Source: Archaeoglobus sp.
GTDB lineage: Archaea > Halobacteriota > Archaeoglobi > Archaeoglobales > Archaeoglobaceae
DNA: 64,000 nt
Direction: 5' to 3'
Assembly (NCBI RefSeq): GCF_017656475.1
Contig: NZ_JACDNT010000004.1
Coordinates: 18,912 to 82,911, forward strand
This document shows positions 22,288 to 32,492 of this stretch, in pieces (the stretch's first letter is position 1; each line of letters starts with the position of its first letter). A program made the translations under genes and the position numbers. A model generated the notes under the pieces. It ran no database searches. It worked only from the letters and a program-made list of their open reading frames with translations, and was not told the DNA's origin.

Positions 22288-24162
22288 GTGGAAAAATTGG
22301 CAATTGAAGCTCTTGAAATGCTCTCTGATGACTTTGAGAATGCACTCCAGAGACTCTGCAATTTCTTAGTAAAGTTTCTTGGGATAAGGTATTCGGAAAT
22401 AGAGGTAGATGGGGTTAAAGCTAAAGCGGGAAAGCCGGATGGTAGAGTGACCGAAATAAGAACTGATAAAGCCACCATAAGGTTTTGTGGTGACGAAGAA
22501 GAGATAAAACGCCTTATTCCCACTTTAAACAAAGCGATTGGTAGAATTCTATTTTTACAGGAGGTCAAAGCTTTTCTCGATCAAACACCTGACATCATAC
22601 TATCGCTCGACGATGAAGGAACTATAGTAGATCAGAACGAGACCGCACGTAAGGTTTTTGGAGATGTTGTGGGTAGAAAGTTCTTCGAAATTTGCAAGGG
22701 TGATACTTGCTCAGCTGGTGAAAAATTCTACAGCATGATTGCGATTAAAGGTTTCAGGAGAAACATCGTCGTGGGGAGGGACATAACCGAAAGAGTTAGG
22801 CTTGAAAAGGAGCTTGAAGATAGGGAAAGGAGGTTCAAGGCCCTTGCAGAACTCTCCCCTGCCGGAATTATCGTACACCACCAGGGTGAGATACTGTTTG
22901 TTAACGATGCTCTTTGCAAAATGCATGGTTACACCAAGGAAGAAATCATGAAAAAGAAGGTGTGGGACCTGATTCATCCAGATTACCGTGAGCTGGCAAG
23001 AGTCATGATGCAAAAAAGGCTTGAAGGGGAGAGGCCTGTCTATGAGTTGAAAACATTAAGGAAAGATGGGAGCGAAAGATGGGTGCTTGTTGCTGGAGGT
23101 GCCATAGACTGGAGTGGCAAGAAGTCTGTCATGGCCTTTGCCTTGGACATCACCGAGAAGAAGATGATGGAACAGAAGCTGAAAGAGAGGGAAGAGCTTT
23201 TCAGAAACATATTCAACTCATCCTCAGCGGGACACTACATACTAGTAAATGGGAGGTTTAAGCTTGTTAACCCAACATTTGAGCGGATTACTGGCTACTC
23301 CGCAGATGAGCTTTATGGCAGGAGAAGTCTTGAGATTGTTGCGGGAGAGGACAGGGAAAAGGTGAGAAAAAGGGCTATTGAGATGCTGAAGGGCAAAACT
23401 ACAGAGCCCTACGTTTACAGGATACTCAGGAAAGACGGTAAGGTGCGTTGGGTTTACGAGAGCATCACATCCATAACCTATGAAGGTGAAAGGGCAGTTC
23501 TCGGCAGTGTTGTTGACATCACGGAGCTTGAAGAGGAGAGGAGAAGGCTTGAGGAGCTTACGTCAATGCTTGAGCTTATAAACAAAACGCTCAGACACGA
23601 TGTCCTGAATGCCCTGACTTCTGCCACAGCCTTTCTGGAAATCGGTATTGAGGATAACAGTCAGGAATACCTGAACAAGGCCTTAGAATCCGTCAATAAA
23701 GCAGTGCACGTCGTTCGCAACATGAGAGCTTTTGAGGATGCGGTAAAATCCGGAGAGCTTAAGTGCATGGATGTCAGAGAAGTCGTTACAGAGGTCGCTG
23801 AATCCTTCGACGGAGTTTCGATTTATGGAGAGGGGAGAGCCCTCGCCGACGAGGGCTTGAGGTCTGTAATAGAGAACATAGTGAACAACGCGTTTATTCA
23901 CAGCGGCACTGACAGAGTGGAGATAAGGATATCGGAAAGCGCGGAATGGTGCGAGATAAGGATTGCAGACTTCGGAATCGGCATCCCTGACGAGATTAAA
24001 GAAAGGATTTTTGAAGAGGGATTCAAGTGCGGAAAAACTGGTCAGACGGGTTTGGGACTGTTCATTGCCAAGAAAATAGTTGAGAGGTACGGAGGAGAGA
24101 TTTGGGTTGAAGATAACAAACCAAAAGGGTCAGTTTTTGTAATCAGATTTAGGAGATGCTGA
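22288..24162 (+). CDS. Triple-PAS sensor histidine kinase
   Basis: 624 residues, no transmembrane helix, so a cytoplasmic sensor. After an N-terminal region of about 90 residues come three PAS domains (about 95-180, 183-305 and 308-425; the second and third have clear PAC ends such as GKKSVMAFALDITEKK and GERAVLGSVVDITELE). The phosphoacceptor is H437 in NKTLRHDVLNALT. The HATPase domain (about 515-624) has the N box VIENIVNNAFIHSG, G1 DFGIGIP and G2 GLGLFIAKKIVERYGG. No response regulator gene is adjacent. GTG start. The last 33 bases overlap the convergent thioredoxin-like gene. Confidence 0.93.
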   Translation: MEKLAIEALEMLSDDFENALQRLCNFLVKFLGIRYSEIEVDGVKAKAGKPDGRVTEIRTDKATIRFCGDEEEIKRLIPTLNKAIGRILFLQEVKAFLDQTPDIILSLDDEGTIVDQNETARKVFGDVVGRKFFEICKGDTCSAGEKFYSMIAIKGFRRNIVVGRDITERVRLEKELEDRERRFKALAELSPAGIIVHHQGEILFVNDALCKMHGYTKEEIMKKKVWDLIHPDYRELARVMMQKRLEGERPVYELKTLRKDGSERWVLVAGGAIDWSGKKSVMAFALDITEKKMMEQKLKEREELFRNIFNSSSAGHYILVNGRFKLVNPTFERITGYSADELYGRRSLEIVAGEDREKVRKRAIEMLKGKTTEPYVYRILRKDGKVRWVYESITSITYEGERAVLGSVVDITELEEERRRLEELTSMLELINKTLRHDVLNALTSATAFLEIGIEDNSQEYLNKALESVNKAVHVVRNMRAFEDAVKSGELKCMDVREVVTEVAESFDGVSIYGEGRALADEGLRSVIENIVNNAFIHSGTDRVEIRISESAEWCEIRIADFGIGIPDEIKERIFEEGFKCGKTGQTGLGLFIAKKIVERYGGEIWVEDNKPKGSVFVIRFRRC

Positions 24163-24423
24163 AATTTGCTCAAGTATGGCTTCACGGGCTGTTTTGTAAT
24201 CGGCATAGCCCATAAACCCACCGACAACTTCATCACCTTTGGTAATAACCACGGTTGGAACCATCATCACCTCATATTTCTTTGCCAGCTCCCTGTTTTC
24301 ATCAACATTGACGACATCGAATTTAACGAGACCGTCAAGCTCCTTCCTCAACTTCTCAACCGTTCTCTCAAAAACCCTGCAGTAAGGGCAGTAATTGCTT
24401 GTAAAAACAATTGCCCTCATCAT
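24130..24423 (-). CDS. Thioredoxin/glutaredoxin-like protein
   Basis: 97 residues: TSNYCPYCRVFERTVEKL carries a glutaredoxin-like CPYC redox pair, VVNVDENRELAKKYEVMMVP the thioredoxin beta-strand and cis-proline (VPTVVI). It is a small thiol-disulfide reductase, close to archaeal glutaredoxin-like proteins. The ATG at 24423 overlaps the infB stop by four bases (ATGA), making it the last gene of the L7Ae-S28e-L24e-ndk-infB run. It overlaps the kinase gene on the other strand. Confidence 0.88.
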   Translation of the reverse strand: MMRAIVFTSNYCPYCRVFERTVEKLRKELDGLVKFDVVNVDENRELAKKYEVMMVPTVVITKGDEVVGGFMGYADYKTAREAILEQISASPKSDYKN

Positions 24424-26192
24424 TTGCCCCAGAAGGGGTTTTCCTTCCTCTTTATCTCCAGAAACTCAAGGAAAGCTTTTCTTGTTTCTTCATCGAGCGA
24501 GTCTATCAAATCTCTCTCAATAACTTTTGCATGCCTCTCTGGAACATCAACGTACAGCACCTCATCCCCTTCAAGCTGCCTGCCAATGGTTACATCCTCA
24601 ATCGCAATGGCAATCTCGTCTCCTGCTGAGGCAATGGCAACGTTCTTTCCCTCCTTCTGCATGGTTCTTACCGCCCCAACCTTTGTGCCGTCAGGCTTTA
24701 TTAAGTCCACACCTCTTCTCAACTCTCCAGCCAGAACTCTCACACCTACGATGGCTGGCTTGCTCCTCCTGAATATGAACTCCTTTAGAAGCTTGATTTT
24801 ACCCGGCTTGATTAGAGCTTCAACCTTCTGCCTCTCTCTTGCCAGCCTTTCTTCTTCCCTCCACTTGACGAAATCCTCAATTAGAGTGTAGATAATTTCG
24901 TGGGAGAAAATTCTAACTCCGTACTTCTTTGCCTCCTCCTCAACACCCGGAAGAAGTTTCACGTTGAAGGCGAGAACAACCCTGTTAAGCTCATCCCTGT
25001 TTGCAGAAGCATCAACCACATCCCTTTTGTCAACGTCCCCAACTTCAGCCTTCTTTATGGTTATGTTCTCCTGCCTCAGCTCATTTATCAAAGCCTCAAG
25101 GGAACCGAGAGTGTCGGTTTTCAGCACCACACCTTCTTCATCCGTTCTTATCGCAATCTCTTCATATTCCTTTCTGACTCTCTCTTCAAACCTCTTGATG
25201 TCCTCTTCGCTCTCCACAACCTCGAATTCGCTGCCTGCAAGCACGTTTTCGAGATTGGGAGCGACTATCTTTATACCAGCAGCTGCAGTAACGCTTTTCA
25301 CGTTTTGAAACTTGCTCTCCACTCTCATCTCCCTTACAGGTGGTGGCTTGAGTATCGCTTTGACGTTTGTTACGATCACCTCATCCTTTCCGGCGATTGC
25401 TATCCTGTCTCCAACTTTGAGCGTCCCATCGTAAAGGATGGCATCGCAGGTTACTCCAAGCCCGCGCTCCTCCTTGACTTCTAAAACAGTCCCTCTCCCC
25501 CTGCCCTCGATGTGAAGCCTGAGGTTTTTCTCCAGATACCTTTGAGCAAGTCCTACGAGTATTAGTAGGAGTTCAGGGATTCCTTCACCTTTAAGGGCGG
25601 AAATCGGCACCACTGCAACTGTCCTCGTGAAGTCTGTTATCCTGTCAAAGCGCTCTGCCGAGAATCCACGCTGGTAAAGCTCTGCAATCAGGTTGTAAAG
25701 TCTGTTTTCGAGGTTCTGTCTTGCAAAATCCTCCTGCATGGCGTAGCTTTTCATGAAGGGCATGTCCTCGTGACTCTGCCAGCCAGGAATCCTATCTATC
25801 TTGTTTGCAGCAACAACGAAGGGCGTTTTGAATGTTCTAAGAATTGAGAGGGCCTCTTCAGTTTGAGGCTTGAAACCCTCGTTAATATCTACGATTAGGA
25901 TTGCAAGGTCGGCTAAAGCTCCACCTCTCCTTCTGAGATTCGTGAAGGCCTTATGACCGGGAGTATCAATAAAAAGAAGGCCTGGAATCTTAACATCAAC
26001 CTTCCATATGTCCTTGCAAATCTGTTTGATTACATCCAATGGAACCTCCGTAGCTCCAATATGCTGCGTTATCCCTCCTGCCTCCTTTGCCACAACCCTC
26101 GACTTTCTGATTCTGTCGAGTAAGGTCGTTTTACCGTGGTCGACATGGCCTAATACGGCGACGATTGGTGTTCTCAGGGCCTTCTTTGTCAT
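24420..26192 (-). CDS. infB: Translation initiation factor aIF5B (IF-2)
   Basis: 590-residue GTPase promoting subunit joining. G domain: [12 protein letters not shown] (G1, residues 15-26), HIGATEVP (switch I), DTPGH (G3), NKID (G4), SALKGEGI (G5). Then the archaeal/eukaryotic domains II-IV with linking helices. No intein, which some archaeal infB genes carry. The ATG overlaps the ndk stop by three bases. Length is typical for archaeal aIF5B. Confidence 0.97.
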   Translation of the reverse strand: MTKKALRTPIVAVLGHVDHGKTTLLDRIRKSRVVAKEAGGITQHIGATEVPLDVIKQICKDIWKVDVKIPGLLFIDTPGHKAFTNLRRRGGALADLAILIVDINEGFKPQTEEALSILRTFKTPFVVAANKIDRIPGWQSHEDMPFMKSYAMQEDFARQNLENRLYNLIAELYQRGFSAERFDRITDFTRTVAVVPISALKGEGIPELLLILVGLAQRYLEKNLRLHIEGRGRGTVLEVKEERGLGVTCDAILYDGTLKVGDRIAIAGKDEVIVTNVKAILKPPPVREMRVESKFQNVKSVTAAAGIKIVAPNLENVLAGSEFEVVESEEDIKRFEERVRKEYEEIAIRTDEEGVVLKTDTLGSLEALINELRQENITIKKAEVGDVDKRDVVDASANRDELNRVVLAFNVKLLPGVEEEAKKYGVRIFSHEIIYTLIEDFVKWREEERLARERQKVEALIKPGKIKLLKEFIFRRSKPAIVGVRVLAGELRRGVDLIKPDGTKVGAVRTMQKEGKNVAIASAGDEIAIAIEDVTIGRQLEGDEVLYVDVPERHAKVIERDLIDSLDEETRKAFLEFLEIKRKENPFWGK

Positions 26193-26644
26193 CTCTCTTC
26201 GTAAATCCAGGGTTCGTCAGCCTTTTCCCAGCTTACGATCTCATCATTGCTGAAGAACAGCGAAATTTCCCTCTCAGCAGACTGGGGAGAATCTGAAGCG
26301 TGAACTACGTTTCTGCCTACATCTAATCCAAAGTCTCCTCTGATTGTCCCCGGAGCCGCTTCAACAGGGTTTGTTGCTCCAACTAATGTCCTGACGACCT
26401 TGATTGCATTCTTGCCTTCAACAACCATTGCAACCACAGGACCGCTGGTTATGTATTCAACGAGAGCGGAGAAAAAGGGCTTCTCCTTATGCTCTGCATA
26501 GTGGTTCTCTGCCATTTCTTTTGGAATCCAGAGCATCTTCATTGCCACAATCTTGAGCCCCTTTCTTTCCAGCCTGCTGACAACCTCGCCAACGAGACCT
26601 CTCTGTACCCCGTCAGGTTTTACCATAACGAAGGTCCTTTCCAT
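26189..26644 (-). CDS. ndk: Nucleoside diphosphate kinase
   Basis: 151 residues, equalises nucleoside di- and triphosphates. The signature [20 protein letters not shown] contains the catalytic histidine, and [20 protein letters not shown] opens the protein as expected. It lies four bases from the L24e gene and overlaps infB, consistent with the conserved archaeal L7Ae-S28e-L24e-ndk-infB operon. Confidence 0.97.
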   Translation of the reverse strand: MERTFVMVKPDGVQRGLVGEVVSRLERKGLKIVAMKMLWIPKEMAENHYAEHKEKPFFSALVEYITSGPVVAMVVEGKNAIKVVRTLVGATNPVEAAPGTIRGDFGLDVGRNVVHASDSPQSAEREISLFFSNDEIVSWEKADEPWIYEER

Positions 26645-26648
26645 GGGA

Positions 26649-26825
26649 TCACCTTGAGTAGTGCTTGGTCCACTTCAGCTTTCTTGCCTTCCTCTTGAGC
26701 TTGAGCATGTTCTTCTCGCACTTTCCAGAGCAGAAGTAAAAGACTCTACCGTCTCTCCTCACGTACATCTTGCCCGTCCCTGGCTCGATGTCGTAACCGC
26801 AGAACGAACAAACTCTCTTCTCCAT
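26649..26825 (-). CDS. rpl24e: 50S ribosomal protein L24e
   Basis: 58 residues, zinc-ribbon ribosomal protein. It begins [20 protein letters not shown], has the second cysteine pair in [12 protein letters not shown], then the basic tail [17 protein letters not shown]. All four zinc cysteines are present. It lies four bases after the S28e stop (ATG at 26825) and just before ndk. Below 60 residues, so easily missed by length filters. Confidence 0.97.
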   Translation of the reverse strand: MEKRVCSFCGYDIEPGTGKMYVRRDGRVFYFCSGKCEKNMLKLKRKARKLKWTKHYSR

Positions 26826-26829
26826 CCCT

Positions 26830-27045
26830 TCACCTCACAGCAAGCTTCCTTGCCTCTCTCGCCGTCTCTTTTATCATGATGATGTCTCCAACTTTGACTG
26901 GACCAAAGACGTTCCTTGTTATGACTCTGCCCTTGTTTTCTCCAGCAAGCACCCTTACTTTGACCTGTGTAACCTCTCCGTGCATCCCTGTCCTGCCCAC
27001 AAGCTCAACAACCTCGGCGGGCTGAATATCCTCCTCGTCAGCCAT
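26830..27045 (-). CDS. rps28e: 30S ribosomal protein S28e
   Basis: 71 residues. The OB-fold protein near the mRNA exit site; conserved segments [20 protein letters not shown] and [18 protein letters not shown] are intact. Starts 13 bases after the L7Ae stop, in the ribosomal part of the infB operon. Confidence 0.97.
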   Translation of the reverse strand: MADEEDIQPAEVVELVGRTGMHGEVTQVKVRVLAGENKGRVITRNVFGPVKVGDIIMIKETAREARKLAVR

Positions 27046-27058
27046 AATATCACCCTAA

Positions 27059-27418
27059 TTATTTCTGAATGCCTTTTATCTTCTCCACAAGGTTTCCAAG
27101 CTCTTTTCTAAGGTCTCCTTCGTTGATTATCGCTGCAGATGCACACGGCACTTCAATGCCCACTGCCCTTCCAAGGTCATTTTTGCTTTTAACGTAAATA
27201 TACGGCACATTCTTCTCCTCACACAGGAGGGGCAGATGAGCGACGATTTCGGGCGGGTCAACATCTTCAGCAATGTAAACGAGCTTTGCCAACCCCCTCT
27301 CTACCGCCTTCGTAGTCTCGTTGGTACCTTTCTTTACTTTCCCACTCTCCCTTACTTTTTCAAGGAGACTCAAAGCCTCATTCTGCATGTCTTCAGGAAC
27401 CTCAAATCTCACGTACAT
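27059..27418 (-). CDS. rpl7ae: 50S ribosomal protein L7Ae
   Basis: 119 residues. Binds kink-turns in 23S rRNA, box C/D and H/ACA guide RNAs and, in archaea, RNase P RNA. Signature: [20 protein letters not shown] and [21 protein letters not shown] near-perfect ribosome-binding site GGAGGTGAT precedes the ATG. TTTAAAA at 27478-27484 is the likely TATA box, giving a leader of about 37 bases. First gene of the operon running to infB and the thioredoxin-like gene. Confidence 0.97.
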   Translation of the reverse strand: MYVRFEVPEDMQNEALSLLEKVRESGKVKKGTNETTKAVERGLAKLVYIAEDVDPPEIVAHLPLLCEEKNVPYIYVKSKNDLGRAVGIEVPCASAAIINEGDLRKELGNLVEKIKGIQK

Positions 27419-27554
27419 GTCATCACCTCCTTCACCAGGTCATCATTCATCGGCTCTTTCGTTAATCACTCCGCAGTTTTAAAAGTTTTGGTGACATTGG
27501 TGTAATGATGGTTATCACAAGTTTTAAATGGATTAAAACGTAATTTATCATAAC

Positions 27555-28145
27555 ATGAGTAAATATGGCCGAAAATCTACCGAGGGTAAGCTAAGCCTCG
27601 ACATGCTTATTGGGCTTTCCATGTTCTTAGTTACGTTCATCTTTGTTGCTCAGTTTCTTCCCGGAGTTTTTGCTGATGTAAGGTATGAAATTTCCCTTGG
27701 AAGTCAAGCCTACCGTATTGCCACACTGCTTGTGGAGGATAGCGGCTACCCGGCAGATTGGGATAGCAAAGTCTATCCAAGCAATTGTGACAGTTACGAA
27801 TTTAGAATCGGCTTGGCAAATTTCGATTACACAAAGGGTACAGAGGAGAACCATCTCAATACATCTAAAATTCTAAAAGTGGATGAATTGATGGGTTACC
27901 CGATTTGCAGGGAGAAGATCGAGGATTATCTGGGTTTGAATGTCGGAAATCAAAGCTATCACTTCAATTTTAGCTTAAAGCAGCTAAATGGATCCGTTTT
28001 GGTTTCCGGAGGCGGAGAAGTTCCGGAAATGGGTCAGGTGATGAAATTTGAAAGACTTGTTTATGTGGACAACTGTACAGCAATTCCATGTGATACAGTA
28101 GCGGGAAGGTGCGTTTGCAGGTTAGAGGTGGTAGTATGGACTTAA
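27555..28145 (+). CDS. Archaeal pilin-like surface protein with class III signal peptide
   Basis: 196 residues. A basic N-terminal tail ends at EG, followed by KLSLDMLIGLSMFLVTFIFV, a class III (type IV pilin) signal sequence with predicted cleavage after G11; the +5 residue is D rather than E. The rest is an exported beta-rich domain with eight cysteines and several N-x-S/T sequons. First of six overlapping genes for similar proteins. A TTTTAAAT box lies about 30 bases upstream. No homologue of known function recognised. Confidence 0.7.
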   Translation: MSKYGRKSTEGKLSLDMLIGLSMFLVTFIFVAQFLPGVFADVRYEISLGSQAYRIATLLVEDSGYPADWDSKVYPSNCDSYEFRIGLANFDYTKGTEENHLNTSKILKVDELMGYPICREKIEDYLGLNVGNQSYHFNFSLKQLNGSVLVSGGGEVPEMGQVMKFERLVYVDNCTAIPCDTVAGRCVCRLEVVVWT

Positions 28146-28627
28146 AGGGTCAGACTTTCACTCTTGAAGGTGTCGCAGCATCTCTTCTCATCCTTCTCGC
28201 CGTTTACACTATGTTTCAAAGCACAGTGGTAATCGCACCTTCTTGGAGTGATTTTGCTAACGTTCAGCTTAAACAGATTGGATACGACATATTGAAAATT
28301 TTAGACAACCCAAATGGGGGTAATTCCTCATTAGCAGGCATGATTGAAAACTGCTCATCAGGATACAAAGCACCAGAGGAGTTCAACACAAATTTAAGCA
28401 AAATACTTGAAAACTTAAATACCTTTGGTAGAGTCGACCTTATTTGGACTAATGGGAGCAAAATTGAGCAGATAACCCTCAACGGCTTTAACAGAACACC
28501 TACGCCTGATGCCGTGAGGGTTAGCAGGTTTGTTGTTGTTCCAAATCTCCACAACTCGGAGTGTTTCGGTTTAACCACACCAGAAACAAAGGTGGTGGAG
28601 GTGAGGTTAACCCTATGGAGAACCTGA
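28136..28627 (+). CDS. Pilin-like protein, second gene of the surface cluster
   Basis: 163 residues from the ATG at 28136, chosen because it places DLKG|QTFTLEGVAASLLILL, a typical archaeal pilin processing site (G before Q, E at +5), at the N terminus; it follows a GGTGG ribosome-binding site and lies inside the end of the first gene. The exported part has sequons (NGSKIEQ, GNSSL) and ends in VVEVRLTLWRT, resembling the end of the preceding protein (LEVVVWT). This suggests a paralogous pair. Confidence 0.68.
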   Translation: MDLKGQTFTLEGVAASLLILLAVYTMFQSTVVIAPSWSDFANVQLKQIGYDILKILDNPNGGNSSLAGMIENCSSGYKAPEEFNTNLSKILENLNTFGRVDLIWTNGSKIEQITLNGFNRTPTPDAVRVSRFVVVPNLHNSECFGLTTPETKVVEVRLTLWRT

Positions 28628-28938
28628 AAGGAGACGAAAGGGGCCAGATGATTCTTCTATTTGCATTCGTAGTCGTAATTGTCATTCTTACTTTATCATA
28701 TGTTTATGCACAGAATATTATCGCAGGTGTTGAAAGCTCAAGAGCGATGCTCGCCTTTCCTAAGGAGGAGATTAGGAATCTGCAATTTATACAGCAGAAT
28801 TATAAGGATAACCTAAGCGAGGTTAACCTTCAAATCCAAACCTTGTGTGCGAAGAACGGCTGGGTTTGTTATATTGGTTTGAATAAGATAGAATTTAAGA
28901 GTGTGGAGGTGGATTATTGTGAAGGAGATGAGTGTTGA
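28615..28938 (+). CDS. Small pilin-like protein, third gene of the surface cluster
   Basis: 107 residues from the ATG at 28615. N terminus ENLKGDERG|QMILLFAFVVVIVILTLSY is a class III signal with cleavage after G, without the usual E at +5. A helix of 60 residues follows, then a short C-terminal part with four cysteines (CAKNGWVCY, DYCEGDEC). It overlaps the second gene by 13 bases. Small size and long N-terminal helix fit a minor pilin or pseudopilin. Confidence 0.62.
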   Translation: MENLKGDERGQMILLFAFVVVIVILTLSYVYAQNIIAGVESSRAMLAFPKEEIRNLQFIQQNYKDNLSEVNLQIQTLCAKNGWVCYIGLNKIEFKSVEVDYCEGDEC

Positions 28939-31723
28939 CAAAAAAGGAGTCTCACTCCTTTTGGAATACCTCTTCCTTGCTGCAATTTTAAGCGTATTCG
29001 TTGTTGTACTTGGGTTATCCATTCATGACGTTCTTACCGAAGCTCAGGTTCTGAGAGTTGCTGAAAACCAGTTTGCCGATGTTGCTTCACAGATATCTGC
29101 CTACTACACCGACTATATTCTCCTCAGACCGCCCTCGGGTTACATTAAAACAAAGATATCTCTCCTTCCGGAAGTAGGAGATTATGAATACAAGGTTAGA
29201 TTTGAAGAGAGAGGTGACAGAATTTTTATCTCACTAGAAAGCGTTACTGGTGATATCAAAGCTCAGAGTGGGCTGGGGTTGGATAAATTCGTCCTACCAG
29301 AAGGCGGGAAGCTTGAGATAAAAACGTCAGGAGAGGTCTTAAGTGCCGAGGCCGAAGGTGAAGAGAAGCCAGAAATTACATATACTAGGGAAGAAGCCTG
29401 CCCCTTTGAATTAAAACCGAGGCTGGACTTTATACCATCAAGTGTTGAAAAGGGTGGTGAGACTCAGCTTGTGGTTTTCTTTGAAAATTCAAATGAAATC
29501 ACAGAACCGGTATCATGGAATGTGACCTTTTGGAATGGCACTGTTATTGAAGGGAGTGGAAAGTCTGAAATTATTGAGTTAAACATAAGTGACATTACCG
29601 GATGCCAAAATATTGGTGGATACGACTATGAGTGCAGGGCTGAGATTTTTGCGTGGATAGAGGAAAAAGAGACCTGTAATGCCAGCTCTGCTGAGTCCCT
29701 TCTCGTTTCTGAAAAACCGATACAGTCAAATCCATACATCACCTACAATAAGTGGGTTGAGCCAAAAACGGTCTCACCTGGCGAGACCTTCGAAGTTCAC
29801 TTAAAGCTTGAGGGAAGGGGTTTTGTCAATCAGGCAATAAATCTCTCAGCCGTGCACGTGGTTGATGTGTCAGGGAGCATGGACTGGGACGCAATTTACA
29901 AGGAATTTAACCAAACTATTGTTCCCAATGTTGTTAGAAGGGTTGTGAATACAACAGATTTCTCTACAAACCCCGGAAATCTGGAGATTTATGCTTACAC
30001 TACTGATAAGCTGTCGGATTGGTATTATGATTTGAGCTGTTTTAGCTCCTGTGATAGCTGCTCACCCCCACCATGGAACGGAAAGGGAATAGATAGCTCT
30101 TTCGTCAAACTCTACGTTAACGGCGCTGAGGTAGGGACAGATTACACTGATGGAGAAAAGGTTGGAAAGCAGTATGTCAATACAAACGCTAAGGGAAGCT
30201 ACACCATAGAAGTTACTGCAAGAGCACCTGAGCAGATTAATCTAACCATACTCGTGAAGTTTAATGGCAGTATCATTCTAAATGAAAATATAAGCTATTC
30301 AAACTACCAGGAGTTCAGCTTCGAACTTCCCGCAGATGTTGACTTCAGTTATCTAAAAATTTCGAATTTTCAGGGAAGTATGCCTTACTGGTATATTGAT
30401 AGAAATTGTTGGTGGAGTTGGTTGTCAGGTTGGACTTGTGACTACGATTGCACCTACAAGGACAATCACAACGATCCAAATGTACTTCTGAATGTCTGGG
30501 TGGTTGAACCATCAGGCAACAAAGAGTTTGCCCGTGATATTGATAGAGATTACTCGTATGACATAAAATACAGATATGAGAACAACAACCCTCCAGAAGG
30601 TACTTTCAAAATCATTGTAGTTCCGACATCCAAGGAGTCAGAAACTTTCAAAGCGACGGTTTATTTAAAGAGAATAGAGGCGGCCCAGCTTGCTGCAATT
30701 CAGTTCAACAACATGCTCGGCGATGGTGACTTTGTAGGTTTGACCAAGTTCTCAGACGACGCCAGCAGAGTGGAGGTGAACTCTTCCCCTCTAAAATACA
30801 TGACGAAAGACAAGGATCACGTAAATGACCTTATCAGATCCCTTGCACCAAACGGAGCTACGGACCATGCAGACGCGCTTTACTATGGAGTAAAAGTATT
30901 CCCAATCTGGAATGAGCCTGGAAACAACTGCACAGATTGCATTAACAATACCCGCCCGCTGATGATTCTGCTTACTGACGGAGAAACGACCGAGTGTGAC
31001 GTAAAGAACTACTTTGGATGTGATTTGTGTGATGGTAGCTGTGATGGCAGTGATTGGTGCCAGAGTGGAGCCAATCAGGCTCTATGCGTTGCGAACTACA
31101 TCAAGAATAACCTTGAAATCAATGGATTTGAAATTCCAATCTGCACGATAGGTTTTGGTACCTCCCTAACGAGTAATGGTCAGGAATTGCTCAAAGATAT
31201 AGCCTCCCCCCGCCCAGACAACAATGAGCCATGTTACTTCTTCGCCACAACAAGCGAGGAACTCTTGGAAGCGTATAAGACGATATTCAACATCTTTCAG
31301 ATTGCTGCTAAGAACATATCCATTAACGAGTCGCTCAATGTAACCCTCTCAGGCCCCTTTGAGTTCGTAAGTGCAACTGCCACATCCAGTAAGGGCAACC
31401 CCGTTGACCTTCAGGTTGACAAACTTCCTTCTTCGACCGTGATAAAGCTCAATATGGCATCTATACAGAAAGATGAGACAATTGAGCTGACTGTGAGGTT
31501 GAAGGTAAAAGAGGATGCGCAGGAGGGAACATACGACATCAACAACGAAGGTTTTGACATCTCCTATATAGACTTCACTCCACTCAACTACCTCGGTCAG
31601 GAGACAACAACATGTCCAGCAGGCTCAACTTGGACGAACGGAAAGTGCAGAATGGAGATTGTGTCTGATAAGGATAAGCTGGTTGTTACAACAGGTGAGG
31701 GTGGTGAGATTACACTTGGATAG
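28919..31723 (+). CDS. Large surface vWA-domain protein with pilin-like N terminus
   Basis: 934 residues. The GTG at 28919 is chosen because GGAGGTG lies seven bases before it. The N terminus MSVDKKG|VSLLLEYLFLAAIL is a class III signal (G before V, E at +5). Residues about 150-305 look like an Ig/CARDB-type stalk. The vWA metal site DVSGS starts at D316, but the helix that should follow it (RIEAAQLAAIQFNNML) only appears near residue 585; about 250 residues of cysteine- and tryptophan-rich sequence are inserted. The later MIDAS residues are seen in GATDHADAL and ILLTDGET. The protein is probably exported and may bind a surface or partner. Overlaps both neighbours. Confidence 0.75.
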   Translation: MKEMSVDKKGVSLLLEYLFLAAILSVFVVVLGLSIHDVLTEAQVLRVAENQFADVASQISAYYTDYILLRPPSGYIKTKISLLPEVGDYEYKVRFEERGDRIFISLESVTGDIKAQSGLGLDKFVLPEGGKLEIKTSGEVLSAEAEGEEKPEITYTREEACPFELKPRLDFIPSSVEKGGETQLVVFFENSNEITEPVSWNVTFWNGTVIEGSGKSEIIELNISDITGCQNIGGYDYECRAEIFAWIEEKETCNASSAESLLVSEKPIQSNPYITYNKWVEPKTVSPGETFEVHLKLEGRGFVNQAINLSAVHVVDVSGSMDWDAIYKEFNQTIVPNVVRRVVNTTDFSTNPGNLEIYAYTTDKLSDWYYDLSCFSSCDSCSPPPWNGKGIDSSFVKLYVNGAEVGTDYTDGEKVGKQYVNTNAKGSYTIEVTARAPEQINLTILVKFNGSIILNENISYSNYQEFSFELPADVDFSYLKISNFQGSMPYWYIDRNCWWSWLSGWTCDYDCTYKDNHNDPNVLLNVWVVEPSGNKEFARDIDRDYSYDIKYRYENNNPPEGTFKIIVVPTSKESETFKATVYLKRIEAAQLAAIQFNNMLGDGDFVGLTKFSDDASRVEVNSSPLKYMTKDKDHVNDLIRSLAPNGATDHADALYYGVKVFPIWNEPGNNCTDCINNTRPLMILLTDGETTECDVKNYFGCDLCDGSCDGSDWCQSGANQALCVANYIKNNLEINGFEIPICTIGFGTSLTSNGQELLKDIASPRPDNNEPCYFFATTSEELLEAYKTIFNIFQIAAKNISINESLNVTLSGPFEFVSATATSSKGNPVDLQVDKLPSSTVIKLNMASIQKDETIELTVRLKVKEDAQEGTYDINNEGFDISYIDFTPLNYLGQETTTCPAGSTWTNGKCRMEIVSDKDKLVVTTGEGGEITLG

Positions 31724-32492
31724 CAAGGCTGTTTCAGAAGTAGTGGGGGCTTTACTGACTGTCGTGATAATAGTCACAGCAGCCGGGCTAATATACACCA
31801 TTTCTCATCCTTTTATATCGAGCAGTATTGACAATGTGAACTACAGAAATGCTATAAAAAACATGGCTGAAATTAAGGAGATTATCCAACGAATGAAGTA
31901 TGGTAGTGAACTATCTACTTTTAAAACAATACAACTGAATGGAGGCAGTATTTCCAATTCGAAATACTTTACACTAAGAGTTTTTACTTCAACCCTTCCA
32001 CCGGGGCTTCAAGGAAATCCCCATCCCAATGTAAACGCATTTATTCATGCTTCTCATGATATGGAGATAGAATGGAAAGTCCACACACTTAGCATCGAAA
32101 CCACTGGAAGAGAATTGGTTTTTGAATCAGGAATATTCCTTAAAGAATACGGAACCGTCAACCCTTTCTCCGTCTCAGAACCTGATTTAATTGTAACAAA
32201 CGACACACTCTATCTCTCTATTTACGATTTTCACGGAAACTTCTCCGCTGGAGGTTCTAAGATTACTGTTAATTTCAAGCATGATTTTACAACCATTTTC
32301 AGCAACATAACGTCAATCGAAATAGAATCTGATTTCTGCCAGATATGGAAAAAATCCATAGAGGAAGCTTTAAACGCATTAAGCAATCCTCCTGTAGATC
32401 TTGTAGATAACGATTGCAGCGACAAATTAATTAGAATTGAAAAGACCAACGGCAATTTAAACCTGATTGTAACGAGAGTTGATGTGTCATGA
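31716..32492 (+). CDS. Pilin-like protein, fifth gene of the surface cluster
   Basis: 258 residues from a TTG at 31716, preceded by GGTGGTGA eight bases upstream and overlapping the vWA gene stop by eight bases. N terminus DSKAVSEVVGALLTVVIIVT is the classic archaeal pilin form (AVSEVVG, formerly DUF1628), anchoring or polymerising through the helix. The rest is exported, with several sequons and only two cysteines. The upstream frame to 31659 lacks a better start. Confidence 0.68.
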   Translation: MDSKAVSEVVGALLTVVIIVTAAGLIYTISHPFISSSIDNVNYRNAIKNMAEIKEIIQRMKYGSELSTFKTIQLNGGSISNSKYFTLRVFTSTLPPGLQGNPHPNVNAFIHASHDMEIEWKVHTLSIETTGRELVFESGIFLKEYGTVNPFSVSEPDLIVTNDTLYLSIYDFHGNFSAGGSKITVNFKHDFTTIFSNITSIEIESDFCQIWKKSIEEALNALSNPPVDLVDNDCSDKLIRIEKTNGNLNLIVTRVDVS

